NCBI GenBank assembly: GCA_009809945.1
Contig: WTPW01000715.1
Coordinates: 1-64,000, forward strand
Length of the DNA: 64,000 nucleotides
Source: Gigaspora margarita
Lineage: Eukaryota > Glomeromycota > Glomeromycetes > Diversisporales > Gigasporaceae
Direction: 5' to 3'
Positions 22,817 to 34,579 of this stretch are shown here, one piece after another (the stretch's first letter is position 1; every line of letters begins with the position of its first letter). The notes beneath the pieces were generated by a model. It was not told where the DNA came from and did no database searches. It worked only from the letters and a program-made list of their open reading frames with translations. Both the position numbers and the translations under genes were made by a program.

Positions 22817-23581
22817 ATGTCTGGAAAAGAATTTTTTGACACCACTGCTGCTGCTGATATATTGAGCATTTATATTCCTGTTATCGGCGCAATGAAACTA
22901 CTAGTTGGAGAAATTTATCACATTTACGAAAATGCAGATTGTAACAAAGAACTTTACCTGATTATGGTTGATCAAGTAAAGACAGTAGAATTTCCTATGA
23001 AAAGATAATTAGAAGCATAGAAATGAAAAAGAAAGATTTTAGAGATAAAGCATACTATTTAGCTTTTGAAAGATTTAAAAATAATTTAACACAGATCAAA
23101 GAATATACTAAGAGTGTATCAAAGCTTAAAGGCTATAAAAGATTTCCTCATGCAATTGATGTTAAAAATGCATTTGAACAATTAAGAAATGATTTTGATA
23201 GATGTATCGATGATTCTAATGCAATTGACAGAAAAGAAGAATTTCAAAGAGTTGATAAATCTTTAAAAGAAGTTAAAGAAGTAAGTTTAGCTATTCTGGA
23301 TCATAATTGAAGCATAATAACCTATTATATTAATTTTAAAATCTTTATATGTTTATCCATTTTTAGTCAACGATAAACTCGATGAAGTAATTTTAGTTAT
23401 TCGGAAATTTAATATTTTTATTATTAATTTTTATTTTAGGGCTTTAATGATAAACTGGTGATGTAAGTATAGCTATTAGGAGATATAAAAACATCAAACT
23501 TATTAAACTTATTATTATCTATTTTAGGACTTTTAGCGATAAAGTTGATGCTGGAAAACGTGACCTTAAAAAACATGATTG

Positions 23582-23781
23582 TTTCGTTTGATCCGGGTCA
23601 AAGTGACCCCTCTTGAATTTGGGTCAGTATGGACCGGAATTATATTAATAATAGCCAGAATTATGTTAATGCTGGCTAGGGTTTTTTTAATAAAAACACA
23701 GCTATCATTAATATAATTCCGGCCCAAATTAGCCCTAAATTCTAAAGAGGAGCCATTTTGACCCGGGTCAAAATAAAATTT
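23582..23781. mobile_element. MITE-like inverted repeat (TTTGAYCCGGGTCAAA ends)
   Basis: Left arm GTTTGATCCGGGTCAAAGTG and right arm TTTTGACCCGGGTCAAAATA are inverted complements extending about 65 bp each, with GGAATTATATTAAT (left) and ATTAATATAATTCC (right) at the inner ends. It sits at the left side of the insertion in pseudogene B. Target duplication not resolved. Confidence 0.65.
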
Positions 23782-23928
23782 CCCTTTAATATATTTTAAA
23801 ACATTATGACGTAAATTATTGTTATAGTAAAATTATGGCACAATTTAATATAAAGTATATTTATTATCATTATTATCATTACCTTACGATTACCAGTATT
23901 AGAAAAAATTATTCATTCATCATTCATT

Positions 23929-26064
23929 ATGTCTCGTGAAAGGCCCACTTTTAATGAAATCCGGTTAAACTTCACAAAAGTTACCGAAACTGACATACAA
24001 GGCTGAAAAACGCCTCGTCAAAAGTGTAATCACTGCTAAGAGGATTGTATCAATTTAATTGCTAATTAAAAGAGCGCTTAGTAAAATGCAATAAGCTTCC
24101 AAAAAATAAAGATTCATTAGAAGTTCAAGACACCGATAAATGGAATTAAGTAAATCAGACGTGGGTATTATATTAGGCAAATTCTTTATTCTGCTGGTAT
24201 TCTATTTACAGCTATTGAGAACCCTTTTTTGGAAGAATATATGGAAGCTGAGTATTGTTATATTAAAACCGTAAACCCATTGTATATTAGTCCTAATCGA
24301 TGCAATTTGGATAACAATTTTTGATTCTGATGATTCTGAATATCAATTGAATGGCAAAATTTAGATATGATCTTAGAAAAGCCAATGAATATTACGCTAG
24401 TATTGGATGGATGGTCGAATATCTGGCGAGAACTGGTTTTAAATTTTATTAGCTGTCTTCCTAGGCCTATTTTTTAAAGATGTAAATTTACTGGATCTGA
24501 TTCTCACACTGTCAGAGTACATTTATAATGAGTTTATGAATATAATTGAACTTGTTGGTCCTTATAAGTTTGGCGTTATTGTAATAGGCAATGCAAGTTC
24601 TATGAGAGTTGCTTGGAAATTGCTAAACAAAGATTATCCTCGATTGGTTTGTTTAGGTTGTAATGCGCACATTGGAAATATTTTAATTAAGGATGTACTT
24701 ATACTTGAATACGTGGATAAAATTAATGAATAAAATAAAGCAGATCATCAGTTTTTTCCAAGGACACCCAAGGCAGAATCAATCTTGTTAAATCGGCCAG
24801 ATATGATTAGCTTGATTCAACCTGTAGATACTTATTGCGGAACCTGTTTAGATGTGATTAAATATGTTCTTTGATGCAAGTTGGGAATTCAAATGACTGT
24901 TATACATCTCGAAGTCAATAAAAAAATTGCACATGACCTTATTGATCAAATTTTAAATGATTTATTGTGGAAAAAAACTAGAAAAACTGGCATCATTATT
25001 GACATCATTTGTTAAGCTTATTAGTTATATGTGTATTCGAATCTGATGAACCTTTACTTTCACATGCCCAATCTGAATGGCAACTACTCTGTGAATCAAT
25101 TAACTTGTGTGGTTTTAAACTAAAGATTCTTGATTTAATTAGCAACCGGTTTGATTTTGCAATGGCAATTGCCAATCTTTTAGACCCTCGGTAAGTCTAT
25201 CACTATATTTAAAAAGTTTTAATATAGATAAATATATATGGTGCAGGAAGCCTTAACTAGACAATGTTTCAATTTTTGTATATTAAATTAAATATTTTTA
25301 AAAAAATTATTTTTTAAATCTAAATTTTAATTGGTTAAAAAAATTTTTATAATAAACATCTAGGTTTTTGATTGGTCCTAATTATAAATCATATATGTTT
25401 CAATTTTTATTTTTAATAAAAAAATAATCTAAATTTAAAAGCTATTAACTCTTTATAAAAATTATATTTTTAAAATCCGACTGGTAATTTTGTAGAGCTT
25501 GCCGATAATCAAAATTACCAGTTAGTTGTTAAAATTTTAATTTTTTAAAGAGTTAATAGATTTTAAAGATCATCTATTATATTGGTGAGTTAAGACTTCC
25601 TGCACCATATTAATAATAAATTTATATTTAGGATCCATGGAAAATCATTAAAGCCAAAAGATCTTGAAAACATTATTATTCCATATCTTTAAAACATCTA
25701 TCATTTCAAATTGTAGCAAATGTAAATATTAAATATGTTATTAAAAAAAGTCTCAATTTCTAATTTATTGTTATTCTTATTATTTAAAGATTTATGGTGT
25801 TATTCAAAAGTATATTGCTTTGGGCGTCCATCGAAGATTCAAGTCCAATTAGTTGGTGGAAAGAGCTTGCCTGCCAAATTCTCTCGATTCCGGCTTCTTC
25901 CGCTGCTGCAGAACGTTGCTGGTCCGATTATAGTTAGATTCAATACTAAACATAGTGCACGTTTAGACAATGAACGAGTAAAAAAGCTCGTAACTGTCTA
26001 TCAAGTTTTGAGAATTCAAAAAGGTATTAAAGAGGATGGTTGGTTCGAATATAACAATAATTAA
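23929..26064 (+). pseudogene. decayed hAT-superfamily transposase
   Basis: An N-terminal BED-type zinc finger remnant starts at 23929 (MSRERPTFNEIRLNF, then PRQKCNHC). The middle (24536-24733) reads GPYKFGVIVIGNASSMRVAW and CLGCNAHIGNILIKDV, the central region of hAT-like transposases, with Gly where the usual TDNA Asp is. Later SEWQLLCESI and IANLLDPR precede an intron-like GTAAGT. The C-terminal dimerisation hallmark IPASSAAAERCWSDY is in a different frame from KKLVTVYQVLRIQKG (25842-26020), so frameshifts separate them. Multiple stops. It disrupted pseudogene B. Which ends belong to it is unclear. Confidence 0.85.
25236..25610. mobile_element. 375-bp inverted-repeat MITE inside the transposase remnant
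   Basis: Ends ATATGGTGCAGGAAG and CTTCCTGCACCATAT are exact inverted complements and the match continues as CCTTAACT / AGTTAAGA. Inner sequence also folds (GACTGGTAATTTTG with CAAAATTACCAGTT). It lies between a GTAAGT donor-like site at 25193 and a TTTAG acceptor-like site at about 25631, so it may have landed in an intron of the hAT transposase gene. Confidence 0.8.
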
Positions 26065-26701
26065 AATTTATTATCAATGTACTTAAATGATAGTAGGAAG
26101 TATATTTTATGATAATTTGACGTTAGTATAAAAAAAAATTACACGATCTGTATCTTAAATGCAATGCAAATACATTTTAAGTTCTTTAAATTTTACTTAT
26201 TTTTAATAATATGCTATTTTAATTGAATATTTTTTTCGTATGAAATTTTCTCGAAGTATCGTGGAACTTGGCCGGCACAGAAATTAAACAATCAGATTCT
26301 GCTGTTTGTTTTAAACCATTTTTATTTTAAACTGTTTGTTTTACCATTCCTAGCGGTAACTCAACATACGTGTATAGACTTTATGCAATCGACTAAGCAA
26401 GGTGATGAGAAAAATAATATTGATCCTGGTGAATTAAGTGAACCTATTAAACAAAACTCTAGATGCATAATCTTTAAAACGTTGTATAAATCAACAATAG
26501 AAGCTGCATGTAAACCTGTGGATAATCAAAATGAAAACCAAATGTCAATCCTCTGTAAATTAGGTTTATCACCTCAAATTCTCAAAGTTTTATGAGAACT
26601 CAGTAGTTAATAACTTGCAAGTAATAATTTTAGAATGGGCTGAGCAAGGAAATTTAAGGGAACTTTATGATAAGCATGACATTCCTTGGACAAGAAAAAT
26701 A

Positions 26702-26959
26702 CATTACGGCGCATTTGAAAACTACCCAAAATTTGCAAAGTTTGACTACCAGTAGTAAGTCAATTTAATCGGCTTCATAATTTTCCCCCAAATCCAAGTA
26801 TTCAGATACTAAATTTATTATTGATCAATTTAAACCAAATCCCAAATTTATTTGCTCCCCGAATATATCGAACATAACGTCTAATTCATCTTTCCACCAT
26901 ACAACCCATCTTCCCATTATATCTGTTTAATTTCCTTAATTTCGCAAATGGCCGTAATG
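26702..26959. mobile_element. 258-bp MITE in the kinase exon of pseudogene B
   Basis: Starts CATTACGGCGCATTTG and ends CAAATGGCCGTAATG, near-perfect inverted repeats. Comparison with gene C (AAAATACAAATTGCC) shows a clean insertion with ATA on both sides (26699-26701 and 26960-26962). No coding content. The gene remnant continues directly after it. Confidence 0.85.
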
Positions 26960-27225
26960 ATACAATTTACCAAAGATATGCTTCTTGGCCTTGCACACAG
27001 TAAATGTTTTCCATCATGATGCTAGATGCGAAAATGTTTTTGTAAGTATAAATCAAATAAAATTTATAGTAATACTTCTAAAAAATGATAATTATTAACA
27101 TTAAATTATAGTACTAAGAGATTTAAAACTTGGAAACTTGGATTTGAGAAGGAAGTATATGGTCATAATGCTATAAATGTTTCAAGATCACGAACGTATA
27201 TAATTCGTTGGATGGCTCCTGAGCT

Positions 27226-27645
27226 GGGTAGTTTCAAGAAGTGTGAACCCAGTGATGATCTGGAATCGTATCACACTCGAAATAATCACATATAATTTTG
27301 ATTGACCAAAAAAGTAAACAAATATCAGGTGACATTTATGATCGATGATCTTATGATGCCAATCAAAACAACCAAACAAAAAGCGTCTATAAAACAACTA
27401 ACAAAAAAATATTTACCTCGTGGTTAGGGTTAGGGTTAGGGTCGGTTTTTGATATAGTTAGAAGGTCTTTTATATATAGATATCAAGAATGCGATTTATG
27501 CAGCCTATAGACATATCAGATATATTGAATTAACTGACCGGTGATTTTGTTTATGCTCTTCTGACCAATCAAAATTCTCAGGTGATTAAATCGAGGGTTG
27601 CACAATTCGTGATCATCACTGGGTTCACTCTTCTTTAAGTGTCCC
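27226..27645. mobile_element. 420-bp hAT-type MITE with 8-bp duplication, carries TTAGGG repeats
   Basis: Exact 8-bp duplication CCTGAGCT at 27218-27225 and 27646-27653, so the gene sequence GCTCCTGAGCT is duplicated at the insertion point. Terminal inverted repeats share AGTGTGAACCCAGTGATGATC-like sequence (left 27241-27260, right 27610-27632). The interior has GGTTAGGGTTAGGGTTAGGG at 27422-27441. Confidence 0.88.
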
Positions 27646-28530
27646 CCTGAGCTAATCAAATAATATAGTGGTTATGCTAGCTACAAAAATATGCGAGAAT
27701 ATACATTTAATTGGGAAATGCTAGAATTTATAAAATCATTCAAGATGGTAGGTAATTCTATAAAGATTTTTTTATTTAATTATTTTTATTAATTAAACTA
27801 TTTTAATTTACATTTTGTTTATTTAAAAAGCATGGTGCTATCAACCTGAATTACGAATAATTATTCCTGTACTAGGAGAAAAGGTTGAAGATTCAGCCAA
27901 TAAATTCCCAATTCTTCTTGACATTTCACCACTTTATAAAAACAAAAAATTAGAACTTGATGGACTAAAGTCGGGAGAATCTGTACTAGAAAACGATTAT
28001 CCTGAAATTGAGGAAGATATTCCTGAAGAAGTTGTGCCTGTTGTATCTCTTAAAAGATGGTATATATATATACATAAAAAAAGGAATATGAAAGTGCATG
28101 GAAATTTTTTAAACAAAGTGTCGAACTTGATAATCCGGAAGCAAAATTTTGGGCAGGATATCACTTACTTTACGGGCATCGTGGAGAAAAAGACCCAATT
28201 CAAACCAGAAAGCGTTTAAAAGTAGCTGCCGATGAAAATAATCATGCTGAATCACAATGTAGATATGCAGCTTCATTAACTATTGATCTTGAAAAAAGAG
28301 ACTTATAAGCTGTAAAGATAAATTACGTAAGGAAATAATTCTCTATTTTGAGTTAGCGTCTAACAATCCGAAAATCGAAGCGATGATGCAATGTATTATT
28401 TGGAGATATTTATGTGACTGGAAAACTTAAAATAAAGAAGGATGAAGAGCGTGGGTTAAATTATTTAAGATTAGATGCCAATAATAAAAACGAAAGAGCA
28501 GTTGTTCTATTAAAAAAGTTAGGTAAATAG

Positions 28531-31235
28531 ATTAAGTACATTTAATTTTGAAAAATTTTTTATTAGGTATTTCTTTTTTTTTTTTTTTTTTGTATTTTAA
28601 GCTTGCAACATTATTTTATATCATATAAAATTTCGTTATTTGAACCTAAATCATAGTTTTATGTTATATAAAGATGCTTAAGAAAAAGCAAAAAGTATTC
28701 GATTATCTGTTGCATCTAAAGTTTAATTATGATGTTCACAAATTATAAGCGCACAGATACGGCTAAGAATAAAAANAAAAAAAAAAAAGGGATGAATGGT
28801 ATTTAAAAGCTGCTAAAGGTGGCAGACGGACAAAATACCTTGTAATCTTCTATTTTTAAAACATTAAGTGGTATTAAAAATCTGCTACATGTGGCAGCTC
28901 CCCTGATCTTAAATGATGTTACCAGAAGGTGGCAATTCTCAAAAGCAAGTTATCATGGCTACAGAGATGGAAAAGGACATTTGTGAAGTTTTAAATTTTA
29001 ACAATCCTGATAGGCGATAAAATCTTGGATGCCGTTGCAGAAATTATATAATTGCATGGATGGCAATAAAATAATACATTGGTGTGATATTTTACAATCA
29101 TTTGAGGTGATGGCAATTCATTTGGAATTTTCTAATAACCTCAAATGGCTTAGTATCGAAAATCAGGTACGTACATACATAATCGTTGTTTAAATTATGA
29201 TCTAAGCCTGAGTATTATTTTAATTAGCATGAACTTACGATTTTTAAAAAGTTAAAATGATTAAATTGGTCAAAGAATTTTTTCTTGTTTATTTATTTGA
29301 ACAATTAAAAGAAATTATTTAGTCGTTAAAATATTAATTCAGATAACATCTAAATTGTGACAATATAAAATATGTTTATATTCACATTCAAACGCTCAAA
29401 ATTTGTTAACGTTCAGTATCGATTTCTTAGAGATACAACTTGAATACAATATCCAATTCAATATAATTACCGTTAATATAATCTATTAAATTTTAAATAA
29501 TTATAAAATTATTTTTCATTCATAGTATATTATGTGGGTCTATATCGATTATTTTATAAACTCATATATAATCACTTATGCCTTATATAAAAAGAGGCAT
29601 ATGCGATGGAATTTATAGATATGCATGTGTTGTATGAAAGATTATAAAAATACATTGGGAGTAAATTGTGAACCTTGATGCTTTCTTCACTAGCCTTGTC
29701 ACTTATTTCATTCGTTGCCCGATTACAAATCTGGCTCCTTCATGTTAGAGCCACCCCGTTGCCCTCACTCATTTATTCATCCAGCATCCAGCTCGTTGTT
29801 GTATATTACGAGTTGGATGAGCCGTACCGTAGCGTGGGCTCAAACTTGTTGCTCTATCAAAGTAGAATATGCCACACTATAACGTGGGCCCGTATACCAC
29901 GTGAATGTAGAATTACAGTCTTCCTCCTCTATAATCACACAATCCTGTACAATCACATTAAATTTCAAAGTGATGGTAGATCACATGATAGAAAAGCGAT
30001 GCCGTCACGTACGTACATACGTACGTATGCATGCATGAAAGTATGTACGATCAAGCGGCGTGCACTTATTTGTGCTAGAGTGATACAAACCCAAAAGATG
30101 ATCCCGGATCAGCCCGACACGTGAGCAAAGCGAAGAAAAACACAAAAAAAAAACGAAAAAAAGAGAAAATACAAGAAAACGAGTGTTTAAACCTGTCTTG
30201 GGGCACTAATTGAAAATGACGGGAATGAAATTTTACATATAAAAACTAATTATTTTAATATTATATCCTCTAACGCTAACGTCCTAACCCCAACCTTATA
30301 ATTTCACGAACTTAGTTTATTTTTACGTCGAATATCCTTTTTGGGTTTGTGTCACTCGCAAAAATAAGTATTCCGCGATCAAGCGCTGTACCAAATTCCA
30401 CAATAGGGAAAATCATTGAAGGCTGAGAATCACATGCAAATAACATGGCCGCATAAACACGAATCGACCAGGGCGAGGGCGAACCCCACCAGGGGTCTAG
30501 CACTTTTGCAGTAACGTGACGTGGCACATGGGAATTATCCAATCGGAGAACGTAAAGTTTGATCGTTCCGGCTTATCAATTCTGCGGCGACTCCCAGCGC
30601 AATAATTTTGCAAATTTTTTCGGGATATCTTTGCCGCTCCTGACCAATCTCGGTCAGTCATTCACTTCTGTACCACACGCTATGCTAACACTTAAATAAA
30701 TTCACCTCCGGCCTATTTGCAGGCTCAGCCCAAATAATTATATATGTGAGATGATGCTCAATAAACATAAAAGACTTCTATATAAGCACCTTTATATTCA
30801 CACAATTGGTATGATACAGAATGATTATAGAGGAGTAAAATTGTATTATTATTGAGCATAACATGTAATAGCAGAAGAGAAAGTGATGTGGAGCACTACT
30901 CCCATTAGGTATCTTCATAAGGTAATTATGATCTAAATTTGCGTACGGAAGGTACTGTTACACCGAATTAAATTTGCCGTAACAATCAAAAGTTGGCCAA
31001 TTAAATATTGCAGATTCACATCATTTAAATGATTCAACTCATTGTCGAGAATAAAACTATGGTTCATGATTTTTTAAATATGTAACTTTTTGCATTCATC
31101 TTGCAGAACAAAGTATATTAATATCAAAATATTGAAAGAATCCTGTAACATTGCACAACAAATTTTATTTGGTAACTAGAGATAATTGATATTTTGTTCG
31201 TGCGTTAAACCCCTAATTATAATATTACTTTAATC
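28531..31235. repeat. spacer between B and C, duplicated after C
   Basis: 28748-29165 (CACAGATACGGCTAAG, GCTGCTAAAGGTGGCAGACG) is repeated at 34148-34570 and, weakly, at 63480-63700. 29190-29960 is repeated at 35640-36310 and includes repeat family 1 (TATA-like CCTTATATAAAAAGAGG). 30948-31235 is shared with other 5' flanks. No gene: the frame at 29675-30124 runs through the repeat, and the minus frame at 30312-30542 lies across a MITE edge and GC-richer flank. Confidence 0.7.
30058..30375. mobile_element. 318-bp MITE with 10-bp target duplication
   Basis: Flanked by CGATCAAGCG at 30048-30057 and 30376-30385, exact over 10 bp. Ends GTGCACTTATTTG...GAGTGATACAAACCCAAAA and its inverted counterpart TTTTTGGGTTTGTGTCACTC form arms of about 38 bp. 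A 9-10 bp duplication suggests the Mutator superfamily. A second copy is at 59822-60159 and a single arm is at 18905. Confidence 0.8.
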
Positions 31236-33752
31236 ATGTCTGAAAAAGAATTTTTTGGCACTGCTGCTGATATATTGAACGTTTATATTCCTGTTATCGG
31301 CGCAGTGAAACTACTTGTTGGAGAAATTTATCACATTTACGAAAATGCAGAATGTAATAAAGAACTTTGCCTGATTATGGTTGATCGAGTAAAGGCAGCA
31401 GAATATTCTATGGAAAAAATGATCAGAAACATAAAAAAGAAGAATGAAGATTTTCGAGATAAATCATACTATTTAACTTTTGAAAGATTTAAAAATAATT
31501 TAACACAGATCAAAAAATATACTAAGAGTGTATCAAAGCTTAAGGGCTATAAAAGATTTCTTCATTCAACCGATGTTAAAAATAAATTTGATCAATTAAG
31601 AGATGATTTTGATAGATTTATGGTTGATCTGAATTTTGTTATCGATGATTCTAACGCAATTGACAGAGAAGAAGAATCTCAAAGAGTTGATAAATCTTTA
31701 AAAGAAGTCAAAGATGTAAGTTTAGCTATTCTAAATCATAATTGAGGCATAATAACCTATTATATAAATTTAGATTCCTTATATGTTTATCCATTTTTAG
31801 TCACTCAAACAACTTAACGATAAACTTGATGAAGTAAGTTTAGTTATTCGGAAATTTAATATTCTCCATATAATAATTTTAAACTTTATGATTATTAAAT
31901 TTTAGGGTTTTAATCAAGCTGATGATAAACTTGGTGTAAGCATAATTATTCCAAGATATAAAAGATTATATCAATTTTAAACTTTATTAAGGTTTTATTA
32001 TCCATTTTAGGGCTTTAAACAAGTTTGCGATAAAATTGATTTAGTAGCTCAACATATAGACTATATGCAATTGACTAAGCAAGGCGATGAAAAAAATTAT
32101 ATTGATCCAAGTGAATTAAGTGAACCTATTAAACAAAACTTTAGATGCATAATCTTTAAAACGTTGTATAAATCAACAATAGAAGTTGCATGTAAATCTA
32201 TTTTTATTTATGGTCAAAATGAATACGAAATGTCAATCCTCCGTAAATTAAGTTTATCACCTCAAATTCTCAAGTTTTATGGGCACTCAGTAGTTGATAG
32301 CTATCAAGTTATGATTTTAGAATGGGCTGAACTAGGGAATTTAAAGGAGCTTTATGATAAGCATGACATTCCTTGGACTAGAAAAATACAAATTGCCAAA
32401 GATATACTTCTTGGCCTTCTATTTTTACGGACAGTAAATGTTTTCCATCAGGATGTTAGGTGTGAAAATGTTTTTGTAAGTATAAATCAAATAAAATTTA
32501 CAGTAATACTTCTAAAAATGATAATTACTAACATTAAATTATAGGTACTAAGAGATTTAAGTGTAAAACTTGGAAACTTTGGATTTGTGAAGGAAGTAAA
32601 TTGCGGTAATGCTATAGATGTAAGATTAAAGCCGTGCTTGGCCCGTTGGATGGCTCCTGAGCTAATTAAAAAATATCTTGGTCAGAGCCAGCGTGTATAT
32701 GCATTTAATTGTGAAATGTTCAGGTAATTGCATGAGTACCAAATAACTACGTTTACTTATTTCTCTATCACTTTATAATCATACTACTTCACGATTAGTT
32801 TCGGAATGCTCTTATGGGAGCTTTGTTATGAAAAGTTGCCCTATGCTGAATGGAATGCTAATCAGATAACTGATCATGTTTTGGCGGGCAAACGGGAAAG
32901 AGTTTTAAAAGGGAAATTTAAAAACCCTGACGATAGAGAAATTCAATTAGACTTTATTAAAATCATTCAAGATGGTAATTCTAAAAAAGTTTTTTTTAAT
33001 TATTTTTACTAATTACACTATTTTTAACTTACTTTTTGTTTATTTAAAAAGCATGGTGCCATCAACCTGAATTACGAATAACTATCACTGCACTAAGACA
33101 AAGGTTTGAAGATTTAGCCAATAAATTCCCAATTCTTCTTGATGTTCCACCACTTTATAAAAACGAAGAATTAGATCTTGATGGATTAAAGTCGGGAGAT
33201 TCTATACTAGAAAATGATTATCCTGAAATTGAGGAAGAAACTCCTAAAGAAGAAGTTGTGCCTGTTATACCTCTTAAAGATGGTATAGATTTGCATAAAA
33301 AGAAGGAATATGAAAGTGCATGGAAATGTTTCAAACAAAATGCTGAACTTAATAATCCGGTAGCAAAATACTGGGTAGGATATTACTTACTTTACGGGCA
33401 TCGTGGAGAAAAAGATCCTATTCAAGCCAAAAAGTATTTTAAAGAAGCTGCTGATGAACATAATCATTCTGAATCACAATGTAGATATGCAGTTTCATTG
33501 CTTGGTGAACTTGGCAAAGAGACTGATAAAACTGCAAAAGATGAATTACGTAAGGAAATAATTCTCTATTTTGAGTTAGCAGCTAACAATCCCGAAAATC
33601 GAAACGTTGATGCAATGTATTATTTGGGAGATATTTATGTGGCTGGAAAACTTAGAGTAACGAAGGATGAATTGCGCGGGTTAAATTATTTAAGATTAGC
33701 TGCCAATCTTAATAATGAAAGAGCAATTGCTCTATTAATAAAAGATAAATAA
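31236..33752 (+). CDS. gene C: HeLo/MLKL-like helical bundle, coiled brace, pseudokinase, Sel1 repeats
   Basis: Seven exons: 31236-31715, 31801-31833, 31906-31935, 32011-32475, 32545-32723, 32799-32974 and 33052-33752, giving 687 aa. Residues 1-160 are the helical bundle (IPVIGAVKLLVGEIYHIYEN). The brace uses one 33-nt exon (SLKQLNDKLDE), one 30-nt exon (GFNQADDKLG), then GFKQVCDKIDLVAQHIDYMQ. The kinase fold covers about 205-480 with VACK (K243), HQD (D329), N334, NFG (N347) and MAPE. The catalytic-loop Arg and the DFG Asp are absent, as in gene A, which argues for loss before duplication. The C-terminus carries Sel1-like repeats (YLLYGHRGEKDPIQAKKYF). Relative to A it has one micro-exon fewer and lacks one heptad. 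No break was seen. It may be active, but expression is unknown. Confidence 0.88.
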
Positions 33753-34579
33753 AAATATTTGAAAAATTTTATTAGGTATTTCTTTTTTTTTTTTTGGTTT
33801 TGAGTTTGCATCATTATTTTATATAAAAATTTCGTTATTTGCACCTAATTCATGATTTTATGCGATATAAAGATGTTTAAGAAAAAGCAAAAAGTATTCG
33901 ATTATCTATTACATCTAAAGTTTAATTATGATTTTACAAATTATACAAATCTATGAATTTACGTTTTAAATATTTTGCCTAAAATCTAAATTTCAATACA
34001 GTTTTCATAACACAAAATTAAATAGCACATCTTGAAAATAGGAATTATTTTATCTAGTTTTTAATTAAATGTTAAATTGTATTTAAAATTAATTAAAGTG
34101 GTAATTTCTATAGGTAAAATAACCTTGGATGATGCTATTAAAAGTGCACAGATACGGCTAAGGATAAAAAAAAAAGGGTTGAATGGCATTTGAAAGCTGC
34201 TAAAGGTGGCAGACGGACAATGTACCTTTCAATCTTCTATTTTAAAAGCATAAAGTGCTATTAAATGTGGTAGCTTTCCTGATCTTGAATAATGTTACCA
34301 GAAGGTGGCAAATCTCAAAAGCAAAATATCTTGGAGGATGCTACAGAGATGGGAAAGGATATTTTCGAAGATTTTAAATTTTGAAAATTGTGATAGGTGA
34401 TAAAATCCTGGATCTGTTGCAGAAATTATATAGTTGCATGGCAATAAAATAATGCATAGGTGTGATATTTTTCAAACATTTGAAGTGGTGGCAATTCGCA
34501 ACAATAATAAAAGTTCTGGCCATTTGGAAAATTTTCTAATGACCTCAAATGACTTCAAAGTGACTTGTAATCCATCTAA

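Larger units (their letters stand above)
22817..28530 (+). pseudogene. pseudogene B: broken paralogue of genes A and C, split by transposons
   Basis: The first exon starts MSGKEFFDTTAAADILSIYI. A single-base loss after the Met codon at about 22998 shifts the frame, which resumes as KKKDFRDKAYYLAFERF to 23279. Micro-exons are damaged: 23367-23386 has lost 13 nt and its donor reads GTAATT. At about 23555, after GATGCTG, a 2.8 kb block with a hAT transposase remnant intervenes, and the gene resumes at about 26353 (GCGGTAACTCAACA). Kinase part: TIEAACKP, frameshift at 26590, a 258-bp MITE at 26702, a HHDARCENVF-like catalytic loop at about 27015-27042, GNLD in place of NFG, a 420-bp element at 27226, then deletion of most of the exon equivalent to 21206-21381. 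The Sel1 part (27831-28530) has frameshifts near 28055 and 28300-28400. Clearly dead. Confidence 0.9.

Noticed and set aside
25735..26064. 109-codon frame as an independent gene
   Set aside because: The hAT dimerisation motif IPASSAAAERCWS is in another frame of the same DNA, so this is a frameshifted transposase end.
27422..27441. Telomere or chromosome end
   Set aside because: Only about three TTAGGG units, inside a MITE with an 8-bp duplication.
29675..30124. 149-codon plus-strand frame
   Set aside because: It lies in dispersed repeat family 1 and continues through an (ACGT)n run into a MITE; the duplicate spacer copy does not conserve the frame.
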